Notes: generated from the letters alone by a model not told the origin. Numbered from the stretch's first letter, positions 33,626 to 43,287 are shown. The stretch: DNA of 64,000 bases from Clostridium cellulovorans 743B (GCF_000145275.1 NC_014393.1:1240001-1304000), one strand, 5' to 3'. Made by a program: numbers and translations.

Positions 33626-34153
33626 ATGCCGAATAATTATTTGAAAAAGTCAGAAATATTTACTTTCCCCACAGAATATGCTCTTTTCAAAGCACAGGTA
33701 TTTATTTTAAAAGATGGAACAATGCCAGTAGTTGTATCTTTAAATCAAGATCATTTAAGTTTGAATGATATACTAGTACGAATTCATTCTGAGTGCTTTA
33801 TGAGTGAAGTATTATCATCAATACGTTGTGATTGTGCAAGTCAATTAAAAGAGTCTTTAAAAAGAATTGCTTCAGAGGGGCAAGGAGTGCTTTTTTACCT
33901 TAGACAAGAAGGAAAAGGAATGGGGTTATTTAATAAAGCCAAAGCATATTATTTGCAGGAAAAATATCAATTGAGCAATTATGAAGCCGACAAGATGGCA
34001 GGTTTTCCTGAAGATACTAGAGATTATGCATTTGTGGTTGAAGTATTGAACGAGATGAATATTCATTCAATTCGTTTACTAACCAATAATGATGAAAAAA
34101 TCAGATATTTGAAGGAAAATGGTATCAATGTTCAAAAGACTTCTTTGGCGTAA
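33626..34153 (+). CDS. ribA: Free-standing GTP cyclohydrolase II
   Basis: 175 aa from the ATG at 33626; an in-frame ATG at 33617 lies in the ribosome site ACGAGGA. Zinc site Cys57-x10-Cys68-x-Cys70 (SECFMSEVL, RCDC), YLRQEGKGMGL, FPEDTRDYAF and SIRLLTNNDEKI are those of RibA. It opens GTP to a diaminopyrimidine phosphate with loss of formate. It is not next to ribB/D/E/H and has no fused DHBP synthase, so it is likely not the housekeeping riboflavin enzyme; similar orphan copies serve toxoflavin-type pathways. GFPEDTRDY with EADKMAG in place of the usual TxxAN..LG is a divergent feature. Confidence 0.85.
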   Translation: MPNNYLKKSEIFTFPTEYALFKAQVFILKDGTMPVVVSLNQDHLSLNDILVRIHSECFMSEVLSSIRCDCASQLKESLKRIASEGQGVLFYLRQEGKGMGLFNKAKAYYLQEKYQLSNYEADKMAGFPEDTRDYAFVVEVLNEMNIHSIRLLTNNDEKIRYLKENGINVQKTSLA

Positions 34154-34479
34154 CTTGCTGTAAATCCATAAATATCACGATAAGGATTTACAACACTAAA
34201 TCGATTGGCTTTCATTATGTTTATTAACATCAATCTAATGGACACTTAAATAGTAGGATTTGAGATGATGCCCATGATATAAAAGTCCTCCTCTTGTAAT
34301 GATTGAGGTTTTGTTAGCCAAAGTCAATTAGAGGAGGACATTATTTATGTATTGTAATGAAAAATTAATACAAAAACAGTAAATTATCAAATCGCTTTAT
34401 TTTTATTAAGTAATGATAGTAAGTTAAACTTTGCTAACTTGGTACAGATAATAACATTACAAATTTGGGAGAAATTAAT

Positions 34480-34780
34480 AAAATTACTACTATTGAATTT
34501 TTGCAGTTTATTGAATGGAATTTTTAGAATATTCAACTCTGCATTCTTTTCTCTGTATCTGGGCCAAAGAAAAAGTTGAGGTAAAAACACTTATGACAGT
34601 TGAATCTAGTGCTTTAAGAATCTCCCACCCTCCTAGAAATGAACGTACCCTTTGATGAGTTTTTATTTTAGGAAACATATCCTCAAATACTTTTGGAGCA
34701 AGATTGCTATTTGCAAAGCTCTGATAAGTAAATAATTCTCTGATAAAATCAATTCCAAGACTGTATAAAAATTAGATGAT
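34480..34780 (-). pseudogene. Relic of an IS4-like transposase
   Basis: On the reverse strand, around 34740-34540, the frame reads YQSFANSNLAPKVFEDMFPK, then QRVRSFLGGWEILKALDSTV and SVFTSTFSLAQIQRKE before stops. The ALDSTV motif with the first catalytic Asp and the SLAQ pattern resemble DDE transposases of the IS4 group. It has no start, is frame-broken, and no paired ends are certain. Confidence 0.55.
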
Positions 34781-35040
34781 TATAAAGGATGAAAGTCACC
34801 AATATCAGCAGTTATGGGAGAGTAGAGATGATGGAAATTAAGTGGAAATTAGTTCTAAGGTTCAAGGAAGGTAGTGTTGCTAGGGAGTTCGACATACTGA
34901 AAGCACTTGATGGAGATGCAAATAAAAATTGCAAATTGATTAATGAAATCGGCTATAACCACAGGATATTGAATGATATTGAGGCAGAAATGGATGATGA
35001 TGCTAAAAATAAGAGAGCTGAATAAAAGCATAAAACAAAT

Positions 35041-35131
35041 ATCCTCAAGTCTGTTAGAATCGTTACGGACGCGCTTACTAACAACTGCTGAGGATACTCT
35101 TAACAGAGTGAGCCGCATGCAAATACGGTTC
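35041..35131 (+). ncRNA. Group II intron domain V-like relic
   Basis: GAGCCG (35110-35115) pairs with CGGTTC (35126-35131), the bottom stem of a group II intron domain V, but the usual apical GAAA-capped helix is shortened. Just before it are hairpins ATCCTCA/TGAGGAT (35041/35089), GTTAG/CTAAC and ACTCT/AGAGT. No reverse transcriptase frame is nearby. A structured remnant is likely; the intron assignment is tentative. Confidence 0.4.
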
Positions 35132-35371
35132 ATTTAATAATATTATTTAATCAGGGTGCTGATAAAAACAAAAGGCTTTTATAAAATTGAAGTTAAAATA
35201 GACGGTCTACACATATAAAAATAATGTCATCTTACAAGTCAGACAGAGACTCACTTCCCCATGGTTTGTAGTTATTCGTAAGCCATATGGGCATGATTAT
35301 AAAATAAAGCTCAAAAGCACCTTTTCATTACGTTCTGTGCATTGAGCGAAGCGAAAGGAATGGTTATAAAA

Positions 35372-36448
35372 ATGAATGATAGACCATTAGTTAGTATCAT
35401 TATACCAACATATAATAGAGAAAAATTGATATCAAAGGCTATTGATTCAGTTCTAAATCAAACATATGATAAATGGGAATTAATTGTTGTAGATGACAAA
35501 AGTACCGATAATACAAAAAAAATAGTTATGGATTATTCAAAAAAAGATGACAGAATTAAATACTTGTTGAACAATGGTAAAAAGGGACCGGCTGCAGCAA
35601 GAAATTTGGGGATAAATAATTGTAATGGTAATTTTATAGCTTTTTTAGATTCAGATGATGAATGGTTTAATAATCACATAGAAGAAAGTATTTATTTTCT
35701 AGAAAAAGAAGATGTTAATGTGTGTTTTTCACTATGGATTGAAAAAGATCTTAATGGAAATCAGCATAAATATTTAAGTAGTTCTGAGGACTTGGTACGA
35801 ATAAACAATGCTAAAAAAGCTATGAATCTGGATATTACAAATGAAAGGATTATTTTTCCGGCACCTGATTTCTTTGAATATACTAATATATATGACTTGT
35901 ATTGTTTTCACACTAACACTATGGTTGTTAAAAAAGATGTTGTAAAAAAGGTTGGTATGTTTAATGAGAGTCTTTTAGCTAGTGAAGACTATGAATACGC
36001 TATGAGAATTTTTCACGAGCATTCATTTTGCTTAATTCGAAATTATCATTTTATCTATAATCAAGGCCAAGATAACATACATAATTTTATTGATAGAAGA
36101 GCTCTTGAAATTGAGCAACTTTTTAATAAAAATATTGCAAATAAAATAACTTTTTGTGGAATTTATAAGTGTGAAATGATTAAATCAATTAAGAAGTTAG
36201 TTAAAAATTCAACTAAAATTTTAAATAAAGATAGATTTATTCAATTTTCTAATGAAAAATTAGCTATGAAGTACTATACTTTAGCAGTTTTAAATAAAAA
36301 TCAAAATTCATTGAAGTCTATTATATTTCTTATTAAATCCATGTATTATAAATATTCTAGTAGGAAGATAAAGTGTTTGCTACATTTTATTTTCCCATTT
36401 ATGTTTAAGGACCTAAAATTTACTAAAGATGAATTATGGCTGTACTAA
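35372..36448 (+). CDS. Family 2 glycosyltransferase
   Basis: 358 aa from the ATG at 35372 (GCGAAAGGAA upstream; the ATG at 35360 abuts the ribosome site). PLVSIIIPTYNREKLISKAI, VVDDKSTDNT and LDSDDEW give the GT-A nucleotide-sugar fold with the DxD-like site; SEDYEYAMRIFHEH holds the catalytic-base region. No membrane helix before the last ~60 residues, where a hydrophobic stretch may touch the membrane. The acceptor is unknown. It is followed 22 bp later by a MATE exporter, suggesting modification then export. Confidence 0.88.
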   Translation: MNDRPLVSIIIPTYNREKLISKAIDSVLNQTYDKWELIVVDDKSTDNTKKIVMDYSKKDDRIKYLLNNGKKGPAAARNLGINNCNGNFIAFLDSDDEWFNNHIEESIYFLEKEDVNVCFSLWIEKDLNGNQHKYLSSSEDLVRINNAKKAMNLDITNERIIFPAPDFFEYTNIYDLYCFHTNTMVVKKDVVKKVGMFNESLLASEDYEYAMRIFHEHSFCLIRNYHFIYNQGQDNIHNFIDRRALEIEQLFNKNIANKITFCGIYKCEMIKSIKKLVKNSTKILNKDRFIQFSNEKLAMKYYTLAVLNKNQNSLKSIIFLIKSMYYKYSSRKIKCLLHFIFPFMFKDLKFTKDELWLY

Positions 36449-36470
36449 TTAATAGAAAAGGATATTGATT

Positions 36471-37844
36471 ATGTTATGTAAAATAGAAACTAATAAAAAA
36501 TTTTTAAAAACACTTATTGTTATTGTACTCCCGATTTTACTACAAAATGTTATTTCTTCATCACTTAGTTTTATTGATATGTATATGGTTGCACAATTGG
36601 GAGAGACTGAAGTAGCAGCAGTAGGTGTTGGAAATCAAATATATTTTTTGTTTTTAATATTAGCTTTTAGACTTGCTGATGGAGTATCGGTATATACAGC
36701 ACAATTTTGGGGTAAAAAAGACTTAGAAAAAATAAATACAACTTTAGGAATTGGAATAGTTTTTGCAGTTTTAGTATCTATAGTTTTCTCTACATTAATT
36801 ATTATTTTTAGTAAAGATATTGTTAGTATTTATAGCAAATCACCACAGGTAATAGAGATGGGAACAAATTTTACTAGAATTGTTTCTATTAGTTTTATTA
36901 TGTTGGCACTAACTCAGGTATATAGTTCGATGCTTAGAAGTACAAAACATATAAAGATACCAGTTATAGCTAGTATCATTGCTGTTGTGTTAAATTCGGT
37001 GCTTAACTACTTTTTGATATATGGAAGGGGTATATTCCCTAAGATGGGTGTTGAAGGTGCAGCAATTGCAACTTTAATTTCTAGAGGTGTCGAAACAATA
37101 ATTGTTTTAGGTTACTGCAAAAAATGTCCTATAATTGGTTCATTAAAAGAAATGTTTAAATTTACAAAAATACAAGTTATAGGATACCTAAAAACTACAA
37201 TACCACTAGTTGGACAAGGTGTTGGTTGGGCATTAGGAGTTAATATGTACAGTGCAATTTATGGAAATATTAGCACTGAATCATTTGCAGCATATAGCAT
37301 TGCAGGTACAGTTGAACGTATTTGCTTAATTGTTTTTACAAGCATTGGTTTGGCTAGTTCCATAATAATAGGTAATAGTATTGGTTCAAATAGAAATGAT
37401 ATTGCTAGAAATTATTCAAAAAAGATCATCTCTATTTCAGGCGTATTAGCTTTAGTAGTTTCAGCTTTAGTAATTTTACTAAGGAATAATATTGGTGAGA
37501 TTTATAATATCAATTTGGAAACAAAAACCTATTTAAATAATTTATTGTTTGTTATGGCTATTATACTAATAGCTAAGGCAATAAATATAGTATTTATAAT
37601 GGGTATTTTAAAGTCAGGTGGAGACACATTTTTTATTATGTTAGTAGATATTGGAGGAGTTTGGCTTGTTGGTATTCCTATTGCTTTAATTTCAGCATTT
37701 ATATTTAGGTTGCCAATTTATTATATAGTAGCATTAGTAGCAATAGAGGAAATAGTAAAAATGTTTTGTTGTTTTTATAGATTTTTTTCAAAGAATTGGA
37801 TTAGAAACTTAACAGAGATTGAACAAAAATCAATTGAAAACTGA
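36471..37844 (+). CDS. MATE-family efflux transporter
   Basis: 457 aa from the ATG at 36471 (AAAAGGATATTG upstream). Twelve hydrophobic segments; the N-terminal half has LPILLQNVISSSLSFIDMYM and the second half LVGQGVGWALGVN, both as in NorM/DinF-type MATE proteins. It exports drugs or metabolites using a sodium or proton gradient. It probably shares a transcript with the glycosyltransferase before it and could export the product of the U32/SHMT/GCHII cluster, though relics separate them. Confidence 0.9.
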   Translation: MLCKIETNKKFLKTLIVIVLPILLQNVISSSLSFIDMYMVAQLGETEVAAVGVGNQIYFLFLILAFRLADGVSVYTAQFWGKKDLEKINTTLGIGIVFAVLVSIVFSTLIIIFSKDIVSIYSKSPQVIEMGTNFTRIVSISFIMLALTQVYSSMLRSTKHIKIPVIASIIAVVLNSVLNYFLIYGRGIFPKMGVEGAAIATLISRGVETIIVLGYCKKCPIIGSLKEMFKFTKIQVIGYLKTTIPLVGQGVGWALGVNMYSAIYGNISTESFAAYSIAGTVERICLIVFTSIGLASSIIIGNSIGSNRNDIARNYSKKIISISGVLALVVSALVILLRNNIGEIYNINLETKTYLNNLLFVMAIILIAKAINIVFIMGILKSGGDTFFIMLVDIGGVWLVGIPIALISAFIFRLPIYYIVALVAIEEIVKMFCCFYRFFSKNWIRNLTEIEQKSIEN

Positions 37845-38235
37845 TAGATAATACTATAAAAGAATAGAATTTTGCTGCTAGTTGCACATTAAAAAAATTG
37901 ATTGCACTATTATGTTGAAAGGTTGACTTCTAATTTGAGCTCCATTCTATGCATGAGTGAATGGAATGAAATGAAGGAATACAAATATTTAAAAAAGTGA
38001 AACCAGTGATCAAGTGCATTTATATGTGAAAGTACCGCCAAAGGTTATAATATCCGATTTTATGGGATATTTAAAAGGGAAAAGTGAATAAATTATATTT
38101 ACAAGTTTTCGGAATTTAAACAAAAAGAAAAAACACACTTTTAGGCAAGAGGTTACTTCGTTGACACTGAGGAGAGAAATGATGGACAAATAATAAAGAA
38201 AATCCCTATTATTATTTATGAAGTGAGGAATCGTG
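37845..38235. other. Intergenic region, no gene
   Basis: 391 bp between the MATE gene and the GH3 gene. I see no convincing frame on either strand, no clear terminator and only a loose TTGACA at 38161 as a possible -35 box of the GH3 gene. Confidence 0.35.
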
Positions 38236-40434
38236 ATGCTATCAAATAACAAAGATATTGAAGAATCAAATTTTATAGATTCTCTGATTGGAAAAATGAC
38301 AATAAGAGAAAAACTAGGTCAAATGTATCAAATATGTATTGAAGCTAATAACGAAAATGTAGCATTTAATTTAGAAGATGATAGATCGTTGGTTAAAAAA
38401 GGTTTTGCTGGTTCAGTAATAAATCTAGTAGATCGAAATTTAATACAAGAGTACCAAAAAATCGCTGTTGAAGAGAGCCGATTAGGAATACCGCTTATTT
38501 TTGCACGTGACATAATTCATGGCTTCAATTTAATTTTTCCGATACCTTTGGCTCAAGCTGCTTCATGGAATCTGGAACTTGCTGAAAAGGCAGCGGCTAT
38601 TACTGCAAAAGAGGCTACTATATGCGGGATTAGATGGACATTTTCCCCAATGATAGATGTTTCTAGAAACCCAAAATGGGGCAGAGTAGCTGAAGGCTAT
38701 GGTGAAGATGCATTCCTTGTATCCTCGTTTGCACAAGCGGTTATTCGGGGATATCAAGGTGAAAATTTGTCAGATCCTTCATCCTTGGCAGCTTGTTCTA
38801 AACATTTTGTTGGTTATAGTGCAACTGAAGACGGAAGAGATTATAATGTTACTCCAATTCCTCCGAGAGAACTGAATGATGTATATTTGCCACCTTTTCT
38901 CTCCAGTGTGAAAGCTGGTGTTGCAACTATTATGGCAGGTTTCAATGATTTGGATGGGATACCAATGTCCGGAAACAAAGAACTTCTTAAAAAGTTATTA
39001 CGCGATGAATGGAATTTTGATGGAGTTGTTGTTAGTGATTTTAATTCAATTACTGAGATGATTTTTCAAGGGTTTTGTCAGGATGGTAAGGAAGCAGCAT
39101 TAAAATCAATTGAATCTGAAATTGATATTGAGATGGTAAGCTTAAATTATATGAATTTTATAGAGAAGCTTATTGAAGAGGGATATATTGACACTGAACT
39201 AGTGAATAAGTGCGTTAGACGAATTTTGAACTTAAAACATAAATTAGGTCTTTTCAAAAATCCTTATTCAAATAATAATTTTACTGAAATAAATTCTGAT
39301 TTTGATAATAATGTTGCATTAGAATTAGCAGAGCAAAGTCTTATATTGCTTAAAAATAACGCATCATTTCTTCCTTTGAAGGATGATGTGCAGAAAATAA
39401 CTGTAATTGGACCTCTTGCTGATAGTAAAATTGACCAAATGGGATGTTGGTCTATGGATGGTGATATAGATAGAGTCGTTACTTTTTATGAAAGTATTAA
39501 GTCATATTGCTTAGAGCAAAATATAGAGTTATATTACGATTCTATTCTTCCAGATTGTCGTGTCTCATTTGAAACCATTGATGATGTGACTGTAGAACAT
39601 ATTCGAAGGTCTGATGTTGTTATTGTGGTAGTTGGTGAAGATTCACTGATGAATGGCGAAAAACATTGCCGTGCATATCTTTCATTACCATTAGGGCAAT
39701 CAAAGATGCTTGAAAAAATAGCTGAAATAAATAAAAATGTAGTAACAGTTGTATATGCAGGACGGCCATTGATAATTAAAGATATCTTGTCAAATTCCAC
39801 TTCAGTTTTGTATGCTTGGCACCCTGGTTCAATGGGGGGCAAGGCTGTTACAAATATATTGTTTGGTAAATCGTCTCCTTCGGGGCGCCTACCAATATCA
39901 TTTCCAAGAGCAGAGGGGCAAATTCCAATATATTATTCTCATAAAAATTATGGTCGACCACCTCTAGAGCGCCCAATCTCAGTAAATGATGGCGATTTTC
40001 ATAATTCTATAGGGTGGACTTCAGAGTATTTAGATATTAACCATAAACCATTATTCCCTTTTGGGTATGGAATGAGTTATACCAAATTTGAATACTCTGA
40101 GATTAAATTGAACAAAATTATTTTAGATATCGATGATTCTTTAGAGGTTTATATTAATGTAAAAAATGTCGGTAGTGTTGATAGTTATGAAGTTATTCAG
40201 GTATATATAACCGATGTTGTAGGATCTGTAACAAGGCCTCAGAAAGAGTTAAAAGCATTTGAGAAGGTATTTATAAAACAGGAAGAAATAGTGCAATTAA
40301 AATTCAGTATCCCAGTTAAAAGCTTTAAATTCACTGATATAAACGGAGACTTTGTTGTTGAACCTGGTCAATTTAAGGTATGGGTTGGAAGCAATTCTGA
40401 AGAATGTTTGAATATGGAGTTTTATGTTAAATAA
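38236..40434 (+). CDS. GH3 beta-glucosidase, cytoplasmic BglX-like
   Basis: 732 aa from the ATG at 38236 (AAGTGAGGAATC upstream; the in-frame GTG at 38233 is closer to the ribosome site and less likely). There is no signal peptide. Catalytic nucleophile Asp268 in VVVSDFNSI; RNPKWGRVAEGYGEDAFLVS, SKHFVGYS and the C-terminal fibronectin III-like domain (FGYGMSYTKFEYS onward) are typical of BglX. It removes terminal beta-glucose from oligosaccharides or glycosides inside the cell. Its position after a glycosyltransferase and exporter would also allow a role in de-glycosylating a metabolite. Confidence 0.93.
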   Translation: MLSNNKDIEESNFIDSLIGKMTIREKLGQMYQICIEANNENVAFNLEDDRSLVKKGFAGSVINLVDRNLIQEYQKIAVEESRLGIPLIFARDIIHGFNLIFPIPLAQAASWNLELAEKAAAITAKEATICGIRWTFSPMIDVSRNPKWGRVAEGYGEDAFLVSSFAQAVIRGYQGENLSDPSSLAACSKHFVGYSATEDGRDYNVTPIPPRELNDVYLPPFLSSVKAGVATIMAGFNDLDGIPMSGNKELLKKLLRDEWNFDGVVVSDFNSITEMIFQGFCQDGKEAALKSIESEIDIEMVSLNYMNFIEKLIEEGYIDTELVNKCVRRILNLKHKLGLFKNPYSNNNFTEINSDFDNNVALELAEQSLILLKNNASFLPLKDDVQKITVIGPLADSKIDQMGCWSMDGDIDRVVTFYESIKSYCLEQNIELYYDSILPDCRVSFETIDDVTVEHIRRSDVVIVVVGEDSLMNGEKHCRAYLSLPLGQSKMLEKIAEINKNVVTVVYAGRPLIIKDILSNSTSVLYAWHPGSMGGKAVTNILFGKSSPSGRLPISFPRAEGQIPIYYSHKNYGRPPLERPISVNDGDFHNSIGWTSEYLDINHKPLFPFGYGMSYTKFEYSEIKLNKIILDIDDSLEVYINVKNVGSVDSYEVIQVYITDVVGSVTRPQKELKAFEKVFIKQEEIVQLKFSIPVKSFKFTDINGDFVVEPGQFKVWVGSNSEECLNMEFYVK

Positions 40435-40800
40435 TAATGTTTTGGTCAACTATTTTTGATTGTTAATTCTTAAAAGGTATCGCTCCATCCCAATCTGCGT
40501 ACTGGGTAAACAGGAGGATAGAGTGAAAGAGGGAACACCCAATGAACAACTTACACAAAAGTATTTTAGGTAAGAAAGAGAATGTGAAACTTTATAGGCA
40601 TTTGCTAATAATAACCTATTTTGTTTAGTATATCTCGAAAAGCCAATAATACTTTTGTGTCAGGTGTGTATAGTAAAAAAAATGACCACTTTTGTGTTTT
40701 GAGTAGAGTAATGTGAAAATTTTTCTGTAAACAACATTATTGAATAGTTATTTTTATGATATTGAGGTTACTAAGGTGACCTTCTACATTTCAATTTTCC
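40435..40800. other. Intergenic region with a MITE-like inverted repeat
   Basis: No gene. A perfect 13-bp inverted repeat, ACACAAAAGTATT (40553-40565) and AATACTTTTGTGT (40648-40660), brackets an 82-bp AT-rich middle with no coding potential, like a small non-autonomous element. A further CACTTTTGTGT follows at 40684. No target duplication was found. Confidence 0.5.
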
Positions 40801-41276
40801 CTACATTTTTCGAGATAACATTAACATACAAGCAGGGACCCTTGCCTCAAAAATAGAGTTGTCATATTCAATAAATCCAAAAGTTTCATAAAGATGCTTT
40901 TCTTTTTGCAAAGGTTCTATATTTCCTCTTAAAACATTTGCGGTAATATGTTTTGAGCAATCTAATTGTTTTAATGCAAAATCAATTAACTTTGCCCCAA
41001 CGTTTAAAAAATCAAATTCTTCAAATACTCCCAAGAAAGTTATTCTATTGTAAGTTCGTGAAAAAGCAACTATCCCCATAGATTTTTTTGAATTATCATT
41101 AATCGCCATGTATGCTTCATTTTTTTGTATTTTGAATTCATATATAAATCAAAGCCTTCATAGAAAATGTTTATATCTGAAATTAAATTTTCAACTATTT
41201 TGTCTGATTCATGAGCAAGATTAAGCCAAGTTTGACAATCAGCAAAAGATAAATTTTGAATTACTATGTTATCCAT
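40801..41276 (-). pseudogene. Frameshifted GNAT acetyltransferase
   Basis: The start MDNIVIQNLSFADCQTW (ATG at 41276 after AGGAGTAACGAAC) runs in one frame to about 41135, then the sequence continues in the next frame as KNEAYMAINDNSKKSMGIVA and ends with HLYETFGFIEYDN. Joined, they make one GNAT of ~158 aa with the break at a run of A (AAATACAAAAAAATG). It may be a true mutation or a read error. The IS982 element lies 59 bp upstream of the start. Confidence 0.8.
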
Positions 41277-41335
41277 GTTCGTTACTCCTAATTGTTTATT
41301 TGAAATATAGTAGTCCACAGTTTTTTAGTTGGTTA

Positions 41336-42490
41336 ACCTGTTGTGCTAGCAGATAAGTTTTCATTAAAAGGATATTTATACCATGATTTTAGGCAGTCCT
41401 ATCCTATTGTCTCATATACTGTTTTTGGAAATTATTATCCGAATACTAATTCTTTAATCTTTGATATTTCTATACCTATATTAAAAAATTTATTTATAAA
41501 ATAGCAAAGATTATGAGCTAATATTTTATTTGATATTCTTGTGGCAAATCCCCAAGTTGATTTTGTAAGAACCCTCTGCATATTTAATTGCTCGGAGAGC
41601 TGAGAAAAAGTAGTTTCTACTCTACGACGAGCCTTGAATATCAACTGCCTAAAAGGTTTTAAAAGTTTAGTTTTACTATTGTTACGATTTATTGTTAAAA
41701 GACGAATGTACCTTGTTTCTTTTAATTGCGAAGCAACTTTTTGACCTATATATCCTTTATCACCTATTAGTATATCAATCTCTGAATTAGCTGTGAGTTC
41801 CCAGACGACATCTCTGTCATCAATATTTGCTGCTGTTACAGTAAAATCTGTGATATAGCCATCGAGGGCTACTAAAGCATGTAATTTGAATCCATAATAT
41901 GTTTCTTTTTTCGAAGCGCATCGCCCGTAGGCAGCCTCCGGCTTAAAAGCTTTATGGAAATGAGCTCTCCCAAACTTACACACAGGAATTGGCATACTAT
42001 CTGCAATTCTCATTCGGTCATATTGATAGTTAAGAAATTTCGTTAACTCTTTACGAATTTCATCAATGACTCGAAATAATGACTTTCTAACTCTATGAAA
42101 CCTCGGCCTACTACAAAAGTTGGGAAATAAGTCTCGTAGGTTTTTAGAGCAAAATCCAAACCATGCTTTTTCAGAGTCAATGGTTAAGAGTTCACCTACT
42201 AAAGAAATCGTAATTATTTCGCTATCAGTCATTACTGATTTAGCGATGTTACGACGATTTTTAATAAATGTTGGAGTTACTTTTTGGTAAAAGTCATCAA
42301 TTATAACATAAGTGACAACAATAAAATCTTTTAAGTCATTTATTGTTATGGTAGAATCTTTATTAAACTCTGGCATATAGGTTAGCCTCCTATCATTAGA
42401 TTAGTGGTGTTTTTTAATGATAGGTTAGCAAATATGCTGGAGTTTTTCTATTTGTAAGTATTGCCAGCGTATTTAACTAGCACAACGGGT
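41336..42490 (-). mobile_element. IS982-family insertion sequence, complete
   Basis: 1155 bp. The left end ACCTGTTGTGCTAG and the inverted right end ACCCGTTGTGCTAG match at 13 of 14 bases. The flanking TTGGTTA occurs at 41329-41335 and again at 42491-42497 as a 7-bp target duplication, so the element is intact and fairly recent. It carries one transposase gene on the reverse strand. Confidence 0.92.
41435..42376 (-). CDS. IS982-family transposase
   Basis: 313 aa DDE transposase. ADSMPIPVCKFGRAHFHKAF gives the first Asp, LIGDKGYIGQ the second and RRRVETTFSQL the Glu, and the length is as usual for IS982. AGGAGG sits 12 nt before the ATG on the reverse strand. The gene is intact and probably active. 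Confidence 0.95.
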   Translation of the reverse strand: MPEFNKDSTITINDLKDFIVVTYVIIDDFYQKVTPTFIKNRRNIAKSVMTDSEIITISLVGELLTIDSEKAWFGFCSKNLRDLFPNFCSRPRFHRVRKSLFRVIDEIRKELTKFLNYQYDRMRIADSMPIPVCKFGRAHFHKAFKPEAAYGRCASKKETYYGFKLHALVALDGYITDFTVTAANIDDRDVVWELTANSEIDILIGDKGYIGQKVASQLKETRYIRLLTINRNNSKTKLLKPFRQLIFKARRRVETTFSQLSEQLNMQRVLTKSTWGFATRISNKILAHNLCYFINKFFNIGIEISKIKELVFG

Positions 42491-42580
42491 TTGGTTAATT
42501 AAATTATATATCAGGTGGTAGTGAAATTGTGGATATTTATTATGAATTATACATTTAATTATTTAGTTTTTCTATAGTAG

Positions 42581-42690
42581 AGCCTATCTTTTGAGTAGGT
42601 TAAAGAATGCTGTTGAAAATAAATATTCTATAAATATACATAAATGGATGTGTGATGTATAATCGAATTATGGCACAATCGTAAGATAAG
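42581..42690 (+). repeat. Cassette repeat R1, promoter half only
   Basis: Matches the right half of R2-R7: AGCCTATCTTTT, GGTTAAAGAATG, TTGAAA-N16-TATACA, GATGTATAAT and a box TTATGGCACAATCGTAAG. The left terminator half is absent, with the IS982 element about 90 bp upstream. It should drive the GNAT gene 42728. Confidence 0.78.
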
Positions 42691-42727
42691 ATGAAGAAAA
42701 TTTACTTGCTTAATATGGGGGAATAAA

Positions 42728-43246
42728 GTGGAAAGTAACAAAGTAAAATTAAGAATACCTAAATTTCAAGAGTTAAAATATAGAAAAAAACTTTTAGCAG
42801 ATAGAGAAACAATGTCCTATAATATAGGATATGGAAATAATGCTGAAACAGGATGTATAGAATTTAACGAAAACGCTTGGAAGGATTGGTTTTCACTATG
42901 GGTTGATAATATGCCAGAAAGATATTATGCGTATATCATCAAAGTTGATCAAGGTATACCTATTGGTGAGGTTGCTTTACGCTATGTTAGTGAAAAAAAT
43001 TCTTACTGTGTTAATATAATAGTTGAAGCAAAATATAGGGGAAATGGATTTAGTGAACAAGCACTAATATTGTTAGTTGATAATGCTTTTAGAGTGTTAG
43101 GAGTAGATAAAATCTTTGATGACTTCCCAAAGTCAAGAATATCGGCAGAAAAAGTGTTTAAGAAAGTTGGGTTTAAAAGAGTTGCAGAGGATATTGTAGA
43201 GTTAACGAAGCAGGACTACTTAGCTAAAACAAATGATATAAAATAA
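42728..43246 (+). CDS. GNAT N-acetyltransferase
   Basis: 172 aa starting with GTG after ATGGGGGAATAAA. IGEVALRYVSEKNSYCVNI, then VEAKYRGNGFSEQALILLVD holds the acetyl-CoA loop (RGNGFS), and AEKVFKKVGFKRV is the usual end. Substrate unknown. First gene behind cassette repeat R1; the CAT gene follows 41 bp later, so both may be expressed from R1. Confidence 0.86.
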   Translation: MESNKVKLRIPKFQELKYRKKLLADRETMSYNIGYGNNAETGCIEFNENAWKDWFSLWVDNMPERYYAYIIKVDQGIPIGEVALRYVSEKNSYCVNIIVEAKYRGNGFSEQALILLVDNAFRVLGVDKIFDDFPKSRISAEKVFKKVGFKRVAEDIVELTKQDYLAKTNDIK

Positions 43247-43287
43247 GTCATATTTTTCTTAATAAAACCTAAGGGAGTGGATAAATT

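Larger units (their letters stand above)
34154..35371. other. Gene-poor stretch of IS and intron-like relics
   Basis: No intact gene between GTP cyclohydrolase II and the glycosyltransferase. It starts with a hairpin TGTAAATCC/GGATTTACA (34159-34192), has a long-loop inverted repeat GTCCTCCTC...GAGGAGGAC at 34284-34341 that could be an element end, a transposase relic, an open frame 34789-35025 with no recognisable product, a group II intron-like tail at 35041-35131, and a further hairpin around 35255-35290. This marks an insertion hot spot. Confidence 0.55.

Noticed and set aside
34789..35025. 78-codon open frame as a gene
   Set aside because: No ribosome site, no recognisable motif, and it lies among IS and intron-like relics.
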